This document shows positions 1 to 11,491 of a stretch of DNA of 64,000 nt, piece by piece. The notes under the pieces are model-generated. The model was given only the letters and a program-made list of their open reading frames with translations, ran no database searches and was not told the origin of the DNA. Origin of the DNA: Athripsodes cinereus (taxonomy: Eukaryota; Arthropoda; Insecta; Trichoptera; Leptoceridae); the NCBI GenBank assembly GCA_947579605.1, contig OX388305.1, forward strand, positions 32,377,542 through 32,441,541. The letters run 5' to 3'. Position 1 is the stretch's first letter, and each line of letters begins with the position of its first letter. Made by a program: the position numbers and the translations under genes.

Positions 1-83
1 ATACATTTGACAATATTACCTATTTATTAACAACCATAAGACATTTCGATTGTTTTCGGTATTTCTTATGTATCTCATTCATT

Positions 84-380
84 GACCTCCAGTGTGGCGC
101 AGAGGTTACGCTTCTGCCTTTTGGTCACAAGATCCTAGGTTCCATTTCCGGCAAAGTGCAAAATGGTGAATGGCCTTTTTCTCACTGTCCTGGATCTGGT
201 TGTTACATGTGTATGTGCTATAGGTGCATTTTGTGTAATATGCAGTGTCACGCTTATAGCCATAATACTAGATTCCACAATACCGGCACTCTTGAGACGG
301 TCTAGGGACTGTTAAACGACGTCAAAACAAAATCATTATTATCATAGTTTGGGACTAGCTCGATCTGTGTGAATTTTCTG
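84..380 (+). mobile_element. tRNA-derived SINE, family 1
   Basis: The head at 90-165 resembles a tRNA promoter: a box A-like GTGGCGCAGAGGTTACGC followed by a box B-like GGTTCCATTTCC. The body ends with a GGGACTAGCTCGATCTGTGT motif near 350-370. The same body and tail recur on the - strand at 8846-9521 and as a fragment at 37536-37600. Family and boundaries are inferred from these internal copies only. Confidence 0.6.
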
Positions 381-574
381 TACATTTTATGTTTTATTCT
401 ATAATATTACATTAACGATATACATTGTGTAAAAATAATCAATCAACTATGTATAGGTATAACTTGTATGGTATCAACATCTTGTTCGTTTTACATTCCT
501 GATAAGTTTCTACCAATTTTCCAGGAATTTGTTGTACTCTAGATATACGGAACAAATGCTTGGCGATAAGAATC

Positions 575-1120
575 ACTAATGGCGTGTTCACATTTAGCGA
601 ATATCGCCAGCCGAATTTCAAAATATAACGCCAGGCGAAAAAACAAAATTCGCCGTACGCCCATTGATCGTCACACCTGTTCACACAAGTCCACCGATAT
701 AGAAACGATCTGTCAGATGCGCTTTGATTTTGACACTGTTTTCAAAATGGCGTCGAGATGGAGATCGCGAAGTGTTTATTTTTAGTCGAAAATGTTATAG
801 TAGAGGTTATAAGGCGCCTTTTATTAAGGAAACAAACGCCACAAACCAACAAAAAAGATAACAGCTGTCACGAAGCGGGAAACATTATAAAATTTATAGG
901 TTATAAAGCTTTTACCATAGATATAAATGCCGCGCATATCTGCGCATGTGCAAATCGTTCAATCGGCCGAGAAAGTTGGAAGGTGGTCAACTCGAGACGA
1001 TATCGTTTCTACTGGTTTTTATCGTTTCAGACTAGCTGTCATTTTGTTCACACGGTTCAAATGGCTGGCGATATTTTGGTGCCCTAGCGATATTCGCCAA
1101 AGTGAGAACACCACATTAGT
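575..1120. mobile_element. Non-autonomous DNA transposon with inverted ends
   Basis: The left end reads TAATGGCGTGTTCACATTTA, then GCGAATATCGCC. The right end, read on the - strand, is TAATGTGGTGTTCTCACTTT, then GGCGAATATCGC. These are imperfect inverted repeats of about 32 bp around roughly 480 bp without convincing coding potential. The target duplication is unclear, so the superfamily is not assigned. The GTTCACA near the tip resembles the MITE family at 48.8-53.3 kb. Confidence 0.55.
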
Positions 1121-2009
1121 AATTTACCAGTTAATTACTACGAGTTATTTATGTTTATTATTATTATTATTATGTGTATAATATAATATCAGCTCAGATA
1201 GACGTAGACATTGTTTGCGTAAAATGTAATAAGTATAGTTATTGACCAACACTATATCACACGCCTTATCCTATAAATATTTTTGGATGTTTTGACAGGA
1301 AATTATTAATTTTATATTTCGTGAAGTAGTCTCACATAATAATAATAATAATGTAATGTCTTTTCACTGGAACTTTCTTTCGCTTTCAACGAAACAGCCC
1401 GAGGCTAACACGTCCACCCAACTTTTCAATCATGATTATTATTTATATTTAATATTGTTATTATTATTATTATTCTATCATAATGTTGGTACTATTTATT
1501 ACTACCAAATTACCCATCATCATAATATATTATGTAATATGGTTAACGTCTCAAAGGAACTGTATTTTGTAGATAGGTAATTTCTACGTATAATAAAATT
1601 TAATTCTGATTTTATTAAAGAATTTTTCCTACGGTAAAAAAAAGTAGTATGTACTTATTAGGATTTAGCTACGATATTGTTTCTCAATAATGTGACACGT
1701 CATTTTTTACCATTAAAATAATACCTATACATAAATTTGGGCATGTTTATTTTGATTAAATATTTGCAGGTGTATTTTCGAAGTTTAGGTATATTACATC
1801 AAATTGTGTTCCTATACGTGTATTGAAAAATCCGAAATATATAGGTACCGAGTGAACGAAAGAAAGAATATTGGCGAACATTTTCCCTCCCTATACACGA
1901 GATATCTCTAATAGGGAGGTAGTTGTAATATTATTGTGATTGTTTATTGAAAATAATATTGTATTGTGTACCTACTTTGGAAATAAATATATTTATTATT
2001 ATTATCTCA
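1121..2009. other. Noncoding AT-rich stretch with a retroelement-type tail
   Basis: No gene is seen. Runs of (TTA)n occur at about 1150-1170, 1335-1350 and 1455-1475. At 1887-1920 an imperfect hairpin CCCTCCCTATACACGAG / CTAATAGGGAGG is followed by an AT-rich tail with AATAAATA. The same arrangement recurs at 25749-25790, so it is probably the 3' end of a retroelement. Confidence 0.4.
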
Positions 2010-2803
2010 TATCTCATTTATTAAACAAAACAATATTTGATTCTACATTTTGAACACAATATAAGATTAACAATAAAATTTAAAAATAACATTAAATAAC
2101 AAAAATCATAAAATATTAAAATAAATTTATGTATATTCAAAATGTAGAACCCCAACATTATTCGAGTTGATTCTTCCATGATGTTCTATGAAATAGTACA
2201 ATCATGGGAGATCACTTACAGAGCTACAGGGACAAAAACCTTCTTACTATCCTGGTGGACGATAGAAGTACGGCCTTCTGCATGCTGTATTTGAGCCTGT
2301 CATCTACTCCCAGTTTTCTGAGATTGTTTGACATACTCTTAGGTATTAAACCATTCACAGACAACACTATAGGCACGATGATTGTGGTAGGTGTTCTCCA
2401 CATATCTTTGATTTCGTGAGCAAGATCAAGATATTTAATTATCTTATCTTGCTCAGCTTTATTTAAATTTTCATCGTGCGGTATAGTGATGTCTATGATG
2501 TATGTTTTACGGCATCTGCGATCAACCAACACAATATCTGGTCGATTAGCTAGAATAGTTCGATCAGTTTGTATTGGTCGATCCCAGTAGAGTTTAGTGT
2601 CATTGTTTTCAAGTACCGATACTGGACAATAATTATAGTATGGTAATTTTGATTCCGGTTCAATTAATTTAAATTTCAAAGCTAAATTTTGATGTAATAT
2701 TTTTGCTACTTGATCATGTCTTTTCAAATAGTCTGTTCCGGAAAGAAGAGAACATCCAGACAAAATATGTCTTAATGTCTCTCCCTCCCGATAACAGGCT
2801 CTG
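2010..2803 (-). mobile_element. 5'-truncated LINE, C-terminal restriction-like endonuclease part
   Basis: An open frame from about 2803 to 2224 encodes a CxxC...HxxxxC zinc motif (RACYREGETLRHILSGC) and then a restriction-like endonuclease signature, RPDIVLVDRR followed by YIIDITIP. It is colinear with the C-terminal part of the longer element at 50848-52938, for example HQNLALK against HQNLAIK and RPDIVL against RPDLVL. It is therefore the end of an R4/Dong-like non-LTR retrotransposon. The reverse-transcriptase part is missing, and the AT-rich 3' region runs to about 2010. Confidence 0.75.
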
Positions 2804-3237
2804 CATTATTATTATTATTATATTACCTAACTAGTTGCCTACATGTGGTGTGAAAACTGCTAACAATAGCTGCGCTCGTTCATTATGTGACTTGCTGTGC
2901 AGCACAGTACGGTGCATTGAATTACGATGTCGATGAGTAATAAACCGTCAGGGAGCTTAAATAATGAGGTAGCTCATAAGTTTCTAAGAGTTATGTAACT
3001 ACATGAATTACATGATGTTTATTTTAGGTAATTTTAACATAATTTAATTAATGTAATTAGCTGGTTTATTCATAAAATAAGATCCCACTTAAAATTATAT
3101 ATTTATCTTTATTTTTTATACAGAGATGTTATAACAAAGAATATCTAGAAAGTAAAAACTTGAAATGCCTACTTAGCCTTTCTATTGTAAGAAAATAATG
3201 GAAAAAAAAACTACATGATTACCTATTAACTTTACAG
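2804..3237 (+). other. Intron sequence upstream of the amd exon
   Basis: No exon of the decarboxylase N-terminus was found here, nor anywhere in 1-3237. The stretch ends in a usable 3' splice site, TTTACAG at 3231-3237. I read it as the intron before the first visible amd exon, with the earlier exons to the left of the window. Confidence 0.5.
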
Positions 3238-4554
3238 TTGTCGAGTCCAGCGTGTACGGAACTTGAAGTTGAAATGATGAACTGGCTTGGAAAACTACTC
3301 AACCTACCCGAGGAATTTCTGAACTGTTCTGATGGTCCTGGTGGAGGTATAATACAGGTTTGAATAATATAATAAATACTTAGTAAAATGTGACGATATT
3401 ATTATGTAAATAATATTCGTATAATATTTAGTAATTTGGTTCAATTACAGGGGTCAGCTAGTGAGAGTACCTTAGTTGGTTTGCTTGCAGCCAAGGAGAG
3501 ACTAATGAATCGTCTCAAGGAACAATATCCAGATCGCGATGAGAATGATTTAAAAAATCGATTTGTAGCATATACTTCTGAGGATTCTAATTCTTCTGTA
3601 GAAAAGGCAGGAAAATTAGGTGATGTTCCTATGCGTCTCTTACCCACAGACCATCATTGTAGACTTCGAGGTGAAACTTTAGAAAAGGCTATTGCAGAAG
3701 ATAAGGCTAAAGGCTTGATTCCGTGCTACGTAGTGGCAACATTGGGAACGACTGGAACATGCGCTTTTGACAGAATCGATGAACTCGGGGCAATTTGTCA
3801 GAAAGAAGGTATGTGGATGCATATAGATGCCGCATATGCGGGTACTGCTTTTATTTGTCCAGAATATAGACAATACATGAAAGGAATAGAGTACGCTGAA
3901 TCTTTTAATTTTAATCCGCACAAATGGATGTTAGTAAATGCAGATTGTTCCGCATTGTGGGTTAAAGATTCTCGAGACCTAGTCAGGGCATTTGACGTGC
4001 AACGAGCTTATTTGAAAGATAACAGCAGTGACAAAACTCCAGACTACAGACACTGGCAAATATCGTTAGGGAGGCGTTTTAGGGCCATCAAGTTGTGGGC
4101 TGTCATGCGACTTTATGGTGCCAGTGGAATCAGAAATCACGTGCGTAAGCACGTGAGCCTTGCAGAACACTTTGTATCGTTAATAAAGGCAGATGACAGA
4201 TTTGAGATAGCCACAGAGCCTGTCTTGGGAGTTGTTTGTTTCCGAATAAAGGGCCCCAATTCTTTGACAAAAACTTTATTGCAACGTCTAATGGACAGAA
4301 AAAATATATTTCTAGTGTCATGCTCCTACAAAGGTAATTTCATTCTACGATTCGTTGTTTGTAGTCGATTGTGCGAGATACACGATGTTGAGTTCGCGTG
4401 GCAGGAGATACAGAGTCAGACTACAGTCATATTGGACATCACAAACGAGGTTGCAGTCATACAAAAAGAAATTGAAAAAATAGAAATCAGCGATAAACCG
4501 AAACAGCTCAACACTTTTGTCATACCTTCTAATGCTGAAGAAAAATTACACTGA
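3238..4554 (+). CDS. amd: amd-like 3,4-dihydroxyphenylacetaldehyde synthase, 5' exons missing
   Basis: Exons 3238-3357 and 3451-4554 encode 407 residues of a PLP-dependent group II decarboxylase. They start at SSPACTELE. In the Ddc copies, exons 1-2 supply 105 codons before this point. Adding them would give about 512 residues, close to Drosophila amd (about 510). On that numbering the PLP lysine is K303 (FNPHK), the PLP-binding Asp is in HIDAAYAG (D271) and the loop Tyr is kept (AYLKD, Y332). Residue 192 is Asn ([11 protein letters not shown]), where true decarboxylases have His. Asn192 is the known mark of insect DHPAA synthase, which turns dopa into the reactive aldehyde used in flexible cuticle. 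The C-terminus carries a Lys/Glu-rich tail. The intron at GGGIIQ|GSAS is not shared with the Ddc genes, and the two later Ddc introns are absent. A polyadenylation signal AATAAA lies at 5099-5104. Function is inferred from Asn192 and Ddc linkage. Confidence 0.88.
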
Positions 4555-5731
4555 GAAGAGATCAAAATAATTATAGGTAAATATAGATTTTACAAAATAT
4601 TCAGTTATAACTACTTCTACTACTTCTCTGTGGAAACTAAGCATTTGAAAAAACAAAACAATTTTTTTTTTTATCGCATTTGCAGCCTTTGTAAATGTAA
4701 TTCACCATATTTATACAAAGCTTGTTAATTTTGGTAAGAGTTAGGATGTTTTTTTCTTTGCGCAATGATGAGCAACGATAATTATTCTTCTGAACAGTAT
4801 TTATTATATATTATGTATATTGATAAGTGCCTAGTGATTTACTCAATATTAATTAATGTGAATATAATGTAACTACTAATATATATACAATACCATCATA
4901 GCTTATCCTACAAGTGGGGTAGCCTGCGGATTGTTTTAGTATAAGAAACAAACAATGCCTAAAATTCTCCTACTTCATCACTGAGATTTCGAAATAATTT
5001 CAACGTATCACAACAGTATGTTTTACAATTTACAATATTTTTATGTCTTACTTAATTATGTAAGTGTTAAATTTTTGTATTTTATGTTAGTTTTTATGAA
5101 TAAATATTTTCATTAATTGGAAAACGAACTTTATTTCATCTACTGTAGTAGGAAACATATATCTTTAATAAAAGTGCAATAGTTGAAAAAAAAATGCGAT
5201 AGAAATAGTAGTTGTAAGAAGTCTAAATATTAAACATGTTTTTGAACCACTCTAGATTAATCATTCCAATTGATCACACTCACCGATAGTCAACCTATTT
5301 GAATAGTTATTAACTAGGTAGGTATGTTGTATATGATACACATACATAATATATGTGAACTTCCTTAAGGAGTACATGACACAGAGTTTCGACGCTAATG
5401 ATAACATCTACACTTCTAGTAAGTAAAATCCAGTTCCCGGCATCCAATTGTGTCAAAAATTCATAACATAAGTCTATATATATTTATCATTTTTTTTATA
5501 TGGTTATCATCAAGTTCTAATAGTGTTGATCTTTGGCTGTTCATGTGATTTTTTTTAAATGTTTGTAGTCAATCTACAGTAAAGAATAAATAGATAAAAA
5601 AAATAAAAACATTAAAATCTTGATAGATTTTGAGTACATGGTTTTTATCAATAGCCACATCACATAAAAGTAAAAATAAGATTTCAGTTAATCAAAAGTT
5701 TATTTTTTCATTGTAAATACAATAGTATAAT
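4555..5731. other. Tail-to-tail intergenic region between amd and the Ddc-like gene
   Basis: The region holds the presumed amd 3' untranslated region with AATAAA at 5099-5104. It also holds a short - strand piece at 4906-4927 matching the tail of the dispersed SINE family 3 (TACCCCACTTGT type). On the - strand AATAAA at 5699-5704 lies just after the stop of the Ddc-like gene. No other gene is seen. Confidence 0.5.
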
Positions 5732-7864
5732 CTACATATCTATCGACAAAATGTCATCAGCGCAAACAGCAACTTCATTCCACGATAACTCAATGTCTTC
5801 CTTTTCACTGAACCTGGAACATACAGCCATCCTCAAAAAATATATTTGGTCGATCTTGGAAGGCACCAAATGGATGATTCCCCTTTCGTTTATTTTTTTA
5901 AGTAGTTTTTCATTTTTCTCATTACAGCCTTTTAACCTAAAGCACACCAAACCCATTATCACCTCTTCGACAATCTCAAATCTCAAGTCTTCCTTACAAA
6001 GGTATTCGAAATGATGAGCCAGCGCTATTTGTTTACGTATGTAAGCTTGAAGATTGGATATACCGTAGAGTCTTAAAACAAACCATAGTTTCAACGCACG
6101 AAATTTTCTTTCAAGTGGAATTTGCCAATGACGAAAATCAATGGAAGTTTTCTGATTTTCATGTTTCAAATACACTGGGTCCACATTATATGTGTCTATA
6201 AACCAGTTAGGCTCTTTTAACCACATTGCTGAGCAATCAAAATTAACCAGTAGCCATTTGTGTGGATTGAAGTTGAATGAGTCTGCTGTCTCTATCCCCT
6301 TCATGAGGTAACGATATTCTGGACAAATGAAAGCTGATCCAGCATAAGCAGCATCCACGTGGAGCCATACATTCTCTTTATTTGTAACAGCACCTATTTC
6401 ATCTAACGGGTCGAATGCACAAGAAGATGTTGTTCCTAAGGTGGCCACCACCTAAAGAATACGTTATATCATATTAATTAGTAATATTATTCTGAATATT
6501 TGTTATATTGAGAGAAATTTAATATCTTACGTGCTACTTTTTCTTGAATAATTTGTGGAAATTCAGATGATTTTACAACTGATTTTGTGAATTTTTCGAT
6601 TCATGCCTAAACCTACTATCGAATTTTCAAAGCATCTTTCATATGACGAATCACTGGTATATAAATAATTACACCTAGTAAAACAATTTAATTTATCTCC
6701 TCTAAAATTTAGATAATCGCACATAGAAGATTTCATGAATTACAATAAGGTTTCGTGGATAATAATAACTATAATAAGCTTACATAAAATGGAATAAGCC
6801 CAGATTTTATATCATTTTTCATGACTTTACGAAGAACTTCCCCTCTCATTTTCCTTCTGCCATCTGTTACCACCTTCCTCATCTTAACCCCTCCCAAGAG
6901 AGCAGCTCTCTCCACAGAAGAATGTGCTTGATCTGTATAAAATTTTTAAATTATCAGAAATATCTTAATACGTGTATTTTTTGTGGGCGTTCCACCCAAC
7001 AGAGGGTGATTTTGCCCAAATAGATGTATAAAATGAAAAAATAATAATATAAATATATGAAATTAATTTTTTTTAATAAAAATGTACATATGTAAATGAA
7101 ATAAGTATTGACCGAAATTTACCCGAACAATATCCTACCAACTTGGGAATTATATCATGGTCCGTGCATTCTGGATTCATTTTCTTATGTGTTTGAAGAG
7201 CTTTTGCTTTGGCACCGAGTAGTGTTACAAGAATTCCTTCACTAGCAGTACTCTGAATGACACCACCACCTATACCACCGGAGCAAGACAAAAATTCCGC
7301 AGGGAGATCTACCATCTTTCCTAACCAATCTAGTACTATAATTTCTAGCTCCGTACATGCGGGACTTGCAATCTTAAAAAATAAAGATTTTATCAGTAAT
7401 TTCCTTTTTATTGCAAATTATGTCATAATCAAAGTTCACATTTCTTCTCATATTTACCCACGAAAATCCATTGCACCCTATGATACTACTTAGCAAATCA
7501 GCAACAATAGCAGCATAACTGTTGGCTGAGGGGAAGTATGCGTGAAATTTTGGAGAATTCCAATGTGTGATTCCAGGCATGATAACCCTTTCCACATCTT
7601 TCATTACGACTTGCCAATCCTCTGCTTCTTCTGGTGCATTATTGGGTATCAAGAGTTGAAGATATCCCGGCTCCACATTTGGTAAAACACGCCTGTTAAA
7701 AAATATTGACATATAGACTTTCAGTATTGTTCCATTTGCACGCATTATTTTTGTGAATAAAATATAGAAATAAACTGTTCTTACCGTTCTCGTATGTTTT
7801 CTAAATAGTCTACTCCGTATTCAAGCACTTCTTTTGCAAATTCTTTGAACGATGGTGCATCCAT
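5732..7864 (-). CDS. Dopa decarboxylase-like paralogue (aromatic L-amino acid decarboxylase)
   Basis: Five coding exons in - strand order are 7864-7785, 7692-7458, 7372-7123, 6932-6784 and 6451-5732. They give a complete 477-residue protein starting MDAPSFKEFAKE. Sizes and phases of the first four exons (80, 235, 250, 149) equal those of Ddc at 12919-21914, so this is a tandem duplicate. The catalytic set is present: H192 (QAHSSVERA), D271 (HVDAAYAGS), K303 (FNPHK) and Y332 (PVYLKH). Several positions are unusual. The phosphate-binding segment reads VIQSTASEGIL instead of [19 protein letters not shown] has become IGCNGFSW, and [10 protein letters not shown] has become PLERKFRALK. It may decarboxylate dopa or a different aromatic substrate, or be drifting. 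There is no stop or frameshift. A 116-bp block (6261-6376) is identical to Ddc. AATAAA on the - strand follows the stop. Confidence 0.9.
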
Positions 7865-8084
7865 TATAGGTGTTTATTTTTATAATTATTCACTTAGTCA
7901 AACACTTATAAATAGACAATCATTTAAAATATCTTCTGATAGAAATTGATCCAATATTAAATAAACTCTTTTTTATGTAAGTAAGCAAACGTAGTAGGTA
8001 TATATTTTTCTAACTTAGAACACTGTAAATATAAAAAAGAAATGATAATTATGTACGCAAATTTAATATCACTCTTAATTAAAC

Positions 8085-8117
8085 TCTGATTGATTACTCT
8101 CCCCACTTTATATAAAT
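8085..8117 (-). promoter_or_regulatory. Candidate core promoter of the Ddc-like gene
   Basis: A self-complementary TTTATATAAA lies at 8108-8117. About 27 bp downstream on the - strand is ATCAGAGTTT, similar to the arthropod initiator TCAGT. Both lie about 220 bp upstream of the start codon at 7864, with no obvious 3' splice site just before that ATG. The position and spacing suit a TATA plus initiator promoter. There is no direct evidence of transcription. Confidence 0.35.
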
Positions 8118-8845
8118 TATCAATTCTTCGTTATCTTACAAACATCAATGATTGGAAGCGAGAACAAAGCTTTTGAAGTGAGTAATATTATTATGTATTC
8201 AATTTTTACTAATCTAGATATTATTATATCTGATGAGCATTATAGTGATATGTGTCTACCTAATATTATGAATGATGTATCTACCTTTGTACACATAGAG
8301 ACACTATATCTAATAATATTTATTTGTTAATTAATAAGGTGTTGAAGATGTATATCACAAATATTTAACCTTTGCTGTAACCGAATATGGTATAGGTACC
8401 CACTTACTTGATATTTATATGGCTATACCTACCTACTGGTTGGAAAAAATGATATAATGTGTATCTCGAAATATTCTAATTAACTATCAATATGATGAAC
8501 TAGTAAAACTTACATCGTCTTATTACACGGAGACTAGAGATCGTCAATAGCTTAGAGGTATAGAGTCTAGAAATTCTGGGTGCAGGCAAACTTCCCTTTC
8601 ATGGCCCGAGCATTTAGCTTACTGTAAAAGGTGAATTAGTTTTTATTTGGATTCTTAACGAAAACCCAGATACATCCTTATTAAAAAAATTAAAATATAT
8701 AAATATTGATAAGTACACAAAAACGGATCTGTTAAGTATTTATTTATTTTTATTTTTAACAAATTTCGCTAAACACCAATTCCTACCAAAATGCACTATT
8801 GTATGTTTATAATTTATTATTATTAGCTTAAATATAATATGTATA

Positions 8846-9521
8846 GACAATTCACACAGACCAAGCTAGTCCCAAACTAAGATATGAATCATGTATTATG
8901 GGTACTAACCTGTGGCGTAGCTAGGGGGGGCAGGGGGGGACATATGTCCCCGGGCGCTACATTAGGGGGCGCCAAAATGAGTATTAAAACTATTTTTTTC
9001 ATTTCATTTTGAGGTAAGCTAATGTATCCCAAATTCGTTTGCAAGATTAAATTTTGGAGCTCCACAAATATCTTCATTTCAAACCATCAGTTGGCAAAGA
9101 CGATTTTGGCGCCCCCATTGAGCATTAAGGGGCGCCATTCTACTCATAAACAAAATGACACATCCATAATTACGGATTGCTGATGGGGTTTTTTTTAACA
9201 AAGATCAGTTCGGGTTTAAATATTATTCTTCATAATGCTTCATGCTTCGAAAATGAACCATATAAACTGCAAAATTTCAAAAATTTCTTGGGGACTCCGA
9301 AAAGGGGCGCAGACTTTGTCCCCGGGCGCAGATGACCCTAGCTACGCCACTGGTACTAACACGACGATACACACATATACCTACCATGCACTGAACACAA
9401 TATATACATGTAACACCTAGACACAGATTCACTCTTCATTTTTGCCCTGGCCGGGAATAGAACCCGGGACCTCGTGACTCAAAGGCAAGTGCGTTAGCCT
9501 CCATGCCACACCGGTCGTCAG
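8846..9521 (-). mobile_element. SINE family 1, interrupted copy
   Basis: Read on the - strand, the head at 9521-9440 has GTGTGGCATGGAGGCTAACG (box A-like) and GGTTCTATTCCC (box B). The tail at 8900-8850 contains GGGACTAGCTTGGTCTGTGT, as in the copy at 84-380. The body is split by a hAT-type element at 8910-9352. Confidence 0.65.
8910..9352. mobile_element. hAT-type MITE with 8-bp target duplication
   Basis: The element begins CTGTGGCGTAGCTAGGG and ends CCCTAGCTACGCCACTG, which is an inverted repeat of about 17 bp. It is flanked by a perfect 8-bp direct repeat GTACTAAC at 8902-8909 and 9353-9360. The 8-bp duplication and the CAGTGGCGTA-type ends suit the hAT superfamily. The 443-bp interior is non-coding, with G-rich runs and GGGGGCGCC-like internal inverted segments. 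It sits inside SINE family 1. Confidence 0.8.
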
Positions 9522-10763
9522 TAATAAACAATTTAACAGCTTTTTTTCATTTCCATGCAAACTTACCTGAATCCAAGTTCCATTTAAGCAATAAAATAAT
9601 AAATAGGTTAGGAACCCCTGCTGAGTGTGAAATATTATTGCATCAATAATTGTTATGATCATATAATTAAAATAGTCAAAACAAACAAAATGATAGATTG
9701 TTGTCAAGCAGATAGGTTAATATAATTATATATACCTACCTATCTAAAGATACACATTTCTCTATGTACTAATCTATCTTTTATCTTATCTTATACCTAC
9801 ATTTTAAATAACAGAAAACTAATTTATACCGGATTGAACAATATATTTTATTGTTGATCATGAGATAAGTATCAACAAACATCATTCACGCAATTGACAT
9901 TTTGTCTGTGTACCACACAGATTGGCTGATATACATAGGTACAATAACATCACTTGTATCGTACAAGATGGTATGACGTACAATATTATTTAATATTAGC
10001 TGACCCAGCGAACTTCATACCGCCTAACAATCAATGAGTGATTAATAATATTATTTTTAATCTCTTTACAAACTCCCGTAATTGTCCAAGTGTGTCAACT
10101 TATAGCGTAAAAAAATAAAATTCATTTATGTTGAACAATTAGATTTTACTCAGCTTTGTTTAGAAATTACATTTTTCATTATTTCACCAATAGCGTCTTA
10201 TTTTAAATCATTTTAAATCTATGTAAGTTCTTTGTAATATGAAATATCTGATGAATAAATTAACAATCTGAGAATTTCGTATACTCCACAAATATTAAAT
10301 CTTTCGGTTGTGGTATTAATTTTCAATGTATTCATTTATTTAATAATAATAATAACTAGACAACTTTTTTTAAGATGCGCCGTTTAGTGGAAAAATCGCC
10401 GAAGGGCCCGTTCAAGAATCATAACACCTCCTGAAAAATAGGGTTTTTAACTTCACCTTGAGAGAGATTAATTCAATTAAATCTATATTATGACAAGGAA
10501 AAGGACAAAAATAAAAAAAAATGTATATAATGCAATAAATATATTTAATAGGAATAATAACAACTCTATACATTAAGTAATAATATACATAAAACATTGT
10601 TAAATATTTACTTTTGTATATCATTAATTTTGATGATAATGAAAAGCGACGGCGAGATGGAAATTTATAATTTAGATAATGTTATGCAACAAATATCAAA
10701 ACATTAAAATGAAAAAGCAGTGTCTTAATGCAATGTTTAAAAGATATTATTGCTCCCCCTTAA
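9522..10763. other. AT-rich intergenic stretch with an interspersed repeat
   Basis: No gene is seen. A segment at 10343-10421 (ACTAGACAACTT, then AAGATGCGCCGTTTAGTGG, then GGGCCCGTTCAAGAATCAT) is repeated with few changes at 43178-43254, so it belongs to a dispersed repeat of unknown type. A GCTGACCCAGCGAACTTCAT motif at about 10000-10020 may mark its other edge. Confidence 0.4.
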
Positions 10764-11491
10764 GGGGCCTCTTTAGCAAAAACGATAAAACATTCAATTT
10801 TTAACAAGTTTGGTACACAAACTCTCAAAACTTGTTGACCCTACGAACATTTTGATTTGATAAAATATGAAAACAAATGTTAATTACCAATATCAAACTT
10901 TAACATTAAAAAAAAACTCGATTTTAGCTTCATAGTATTCGATTATAAAAAACCATATTTCTAAAAATCGAATTCGGGTGTGTGTTTGGTACATAAAATG
11001 CACGAGAACCCTGCAAATTTTCGTATATTTATTTTAATATTGAGAATATTTAGATAGTTATTACAATTATAGAACAAAAAATTCTATTTTTTTTTTTGTT
11101 TTTTTCATGGATATTGACCGACTTAAAAACTATTTTTTTTGATAAAATTTCTCATATTTTGAAACCAGAAATCACCACATGAACTCAATTTTTTGTATAC
11201 TAAAAAAAATTTGCTAAAATCTATAGTGGATCTGGATGGCTAAAATCTGGATGAATAAAAATAATATATATTTTACAAAAAATTTGCATTTTGATATAAT
11301 AAAGAGTACCTAAATAAATCTCGTCAGTCTGCGATTTATTCATTTTTTAGCAAAAAACTAATATTGGTAATAAATATTTGATTTTTTGTTTTATCAAATC
11401 AATATGTTCGCAAGGGTCAACAAGTTTTGGCAGTTTTTCTATCAAATTTGTTGAAAATAGAATATTTTACCGTTTTTGCTAAACGGGGCCC
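10764..11491. mobile_element. TTAA-flanked MITE (piggyBac-like) with long inverted ends
   Basis: The left end is GGGGCCTCTTTAGCAAAAAC. The right end on the - strand is GGGCCCCGTTTAGCAAAAAC. Both are flanked by TTAA (10760-10763 and 11492-11495), the target used by piggyBac transposons. Inverted similarity continues inward, for example AACAAGTTT...TTGACCCTACGAACATTTTGATTTGAT against its reversed partner near 11390-11440. This gives imperfect arms of more than 100 bp. No open frame is present. The superfamily is inferred from TTAA alone. Confidence 0.65.

Noticed and set aside
439..684. 81-codon open frame on the - strand
   Set aside because: It has no domain or splice context, and it overlaps the left end of a MITE.
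758..1181. Overlapping plus-strand frames of 109 and 84 codons
   Set aside because: They lie inside the MITE 575-1120 and have no protein-like features.
1..3237. N-terminal exons of amd within the window
   Set aside because: No sequence coding for the [11 protein letters not shown] or MDAPxFKEF parts was found on the + strand left of 3238, so they are presumed outside the window.
8148..8330. 60-codon frame upstream of the Ddc-like gene
   Set aside because: It looks like chance in AT-rich DNA, with no codon bias or homologous motif.
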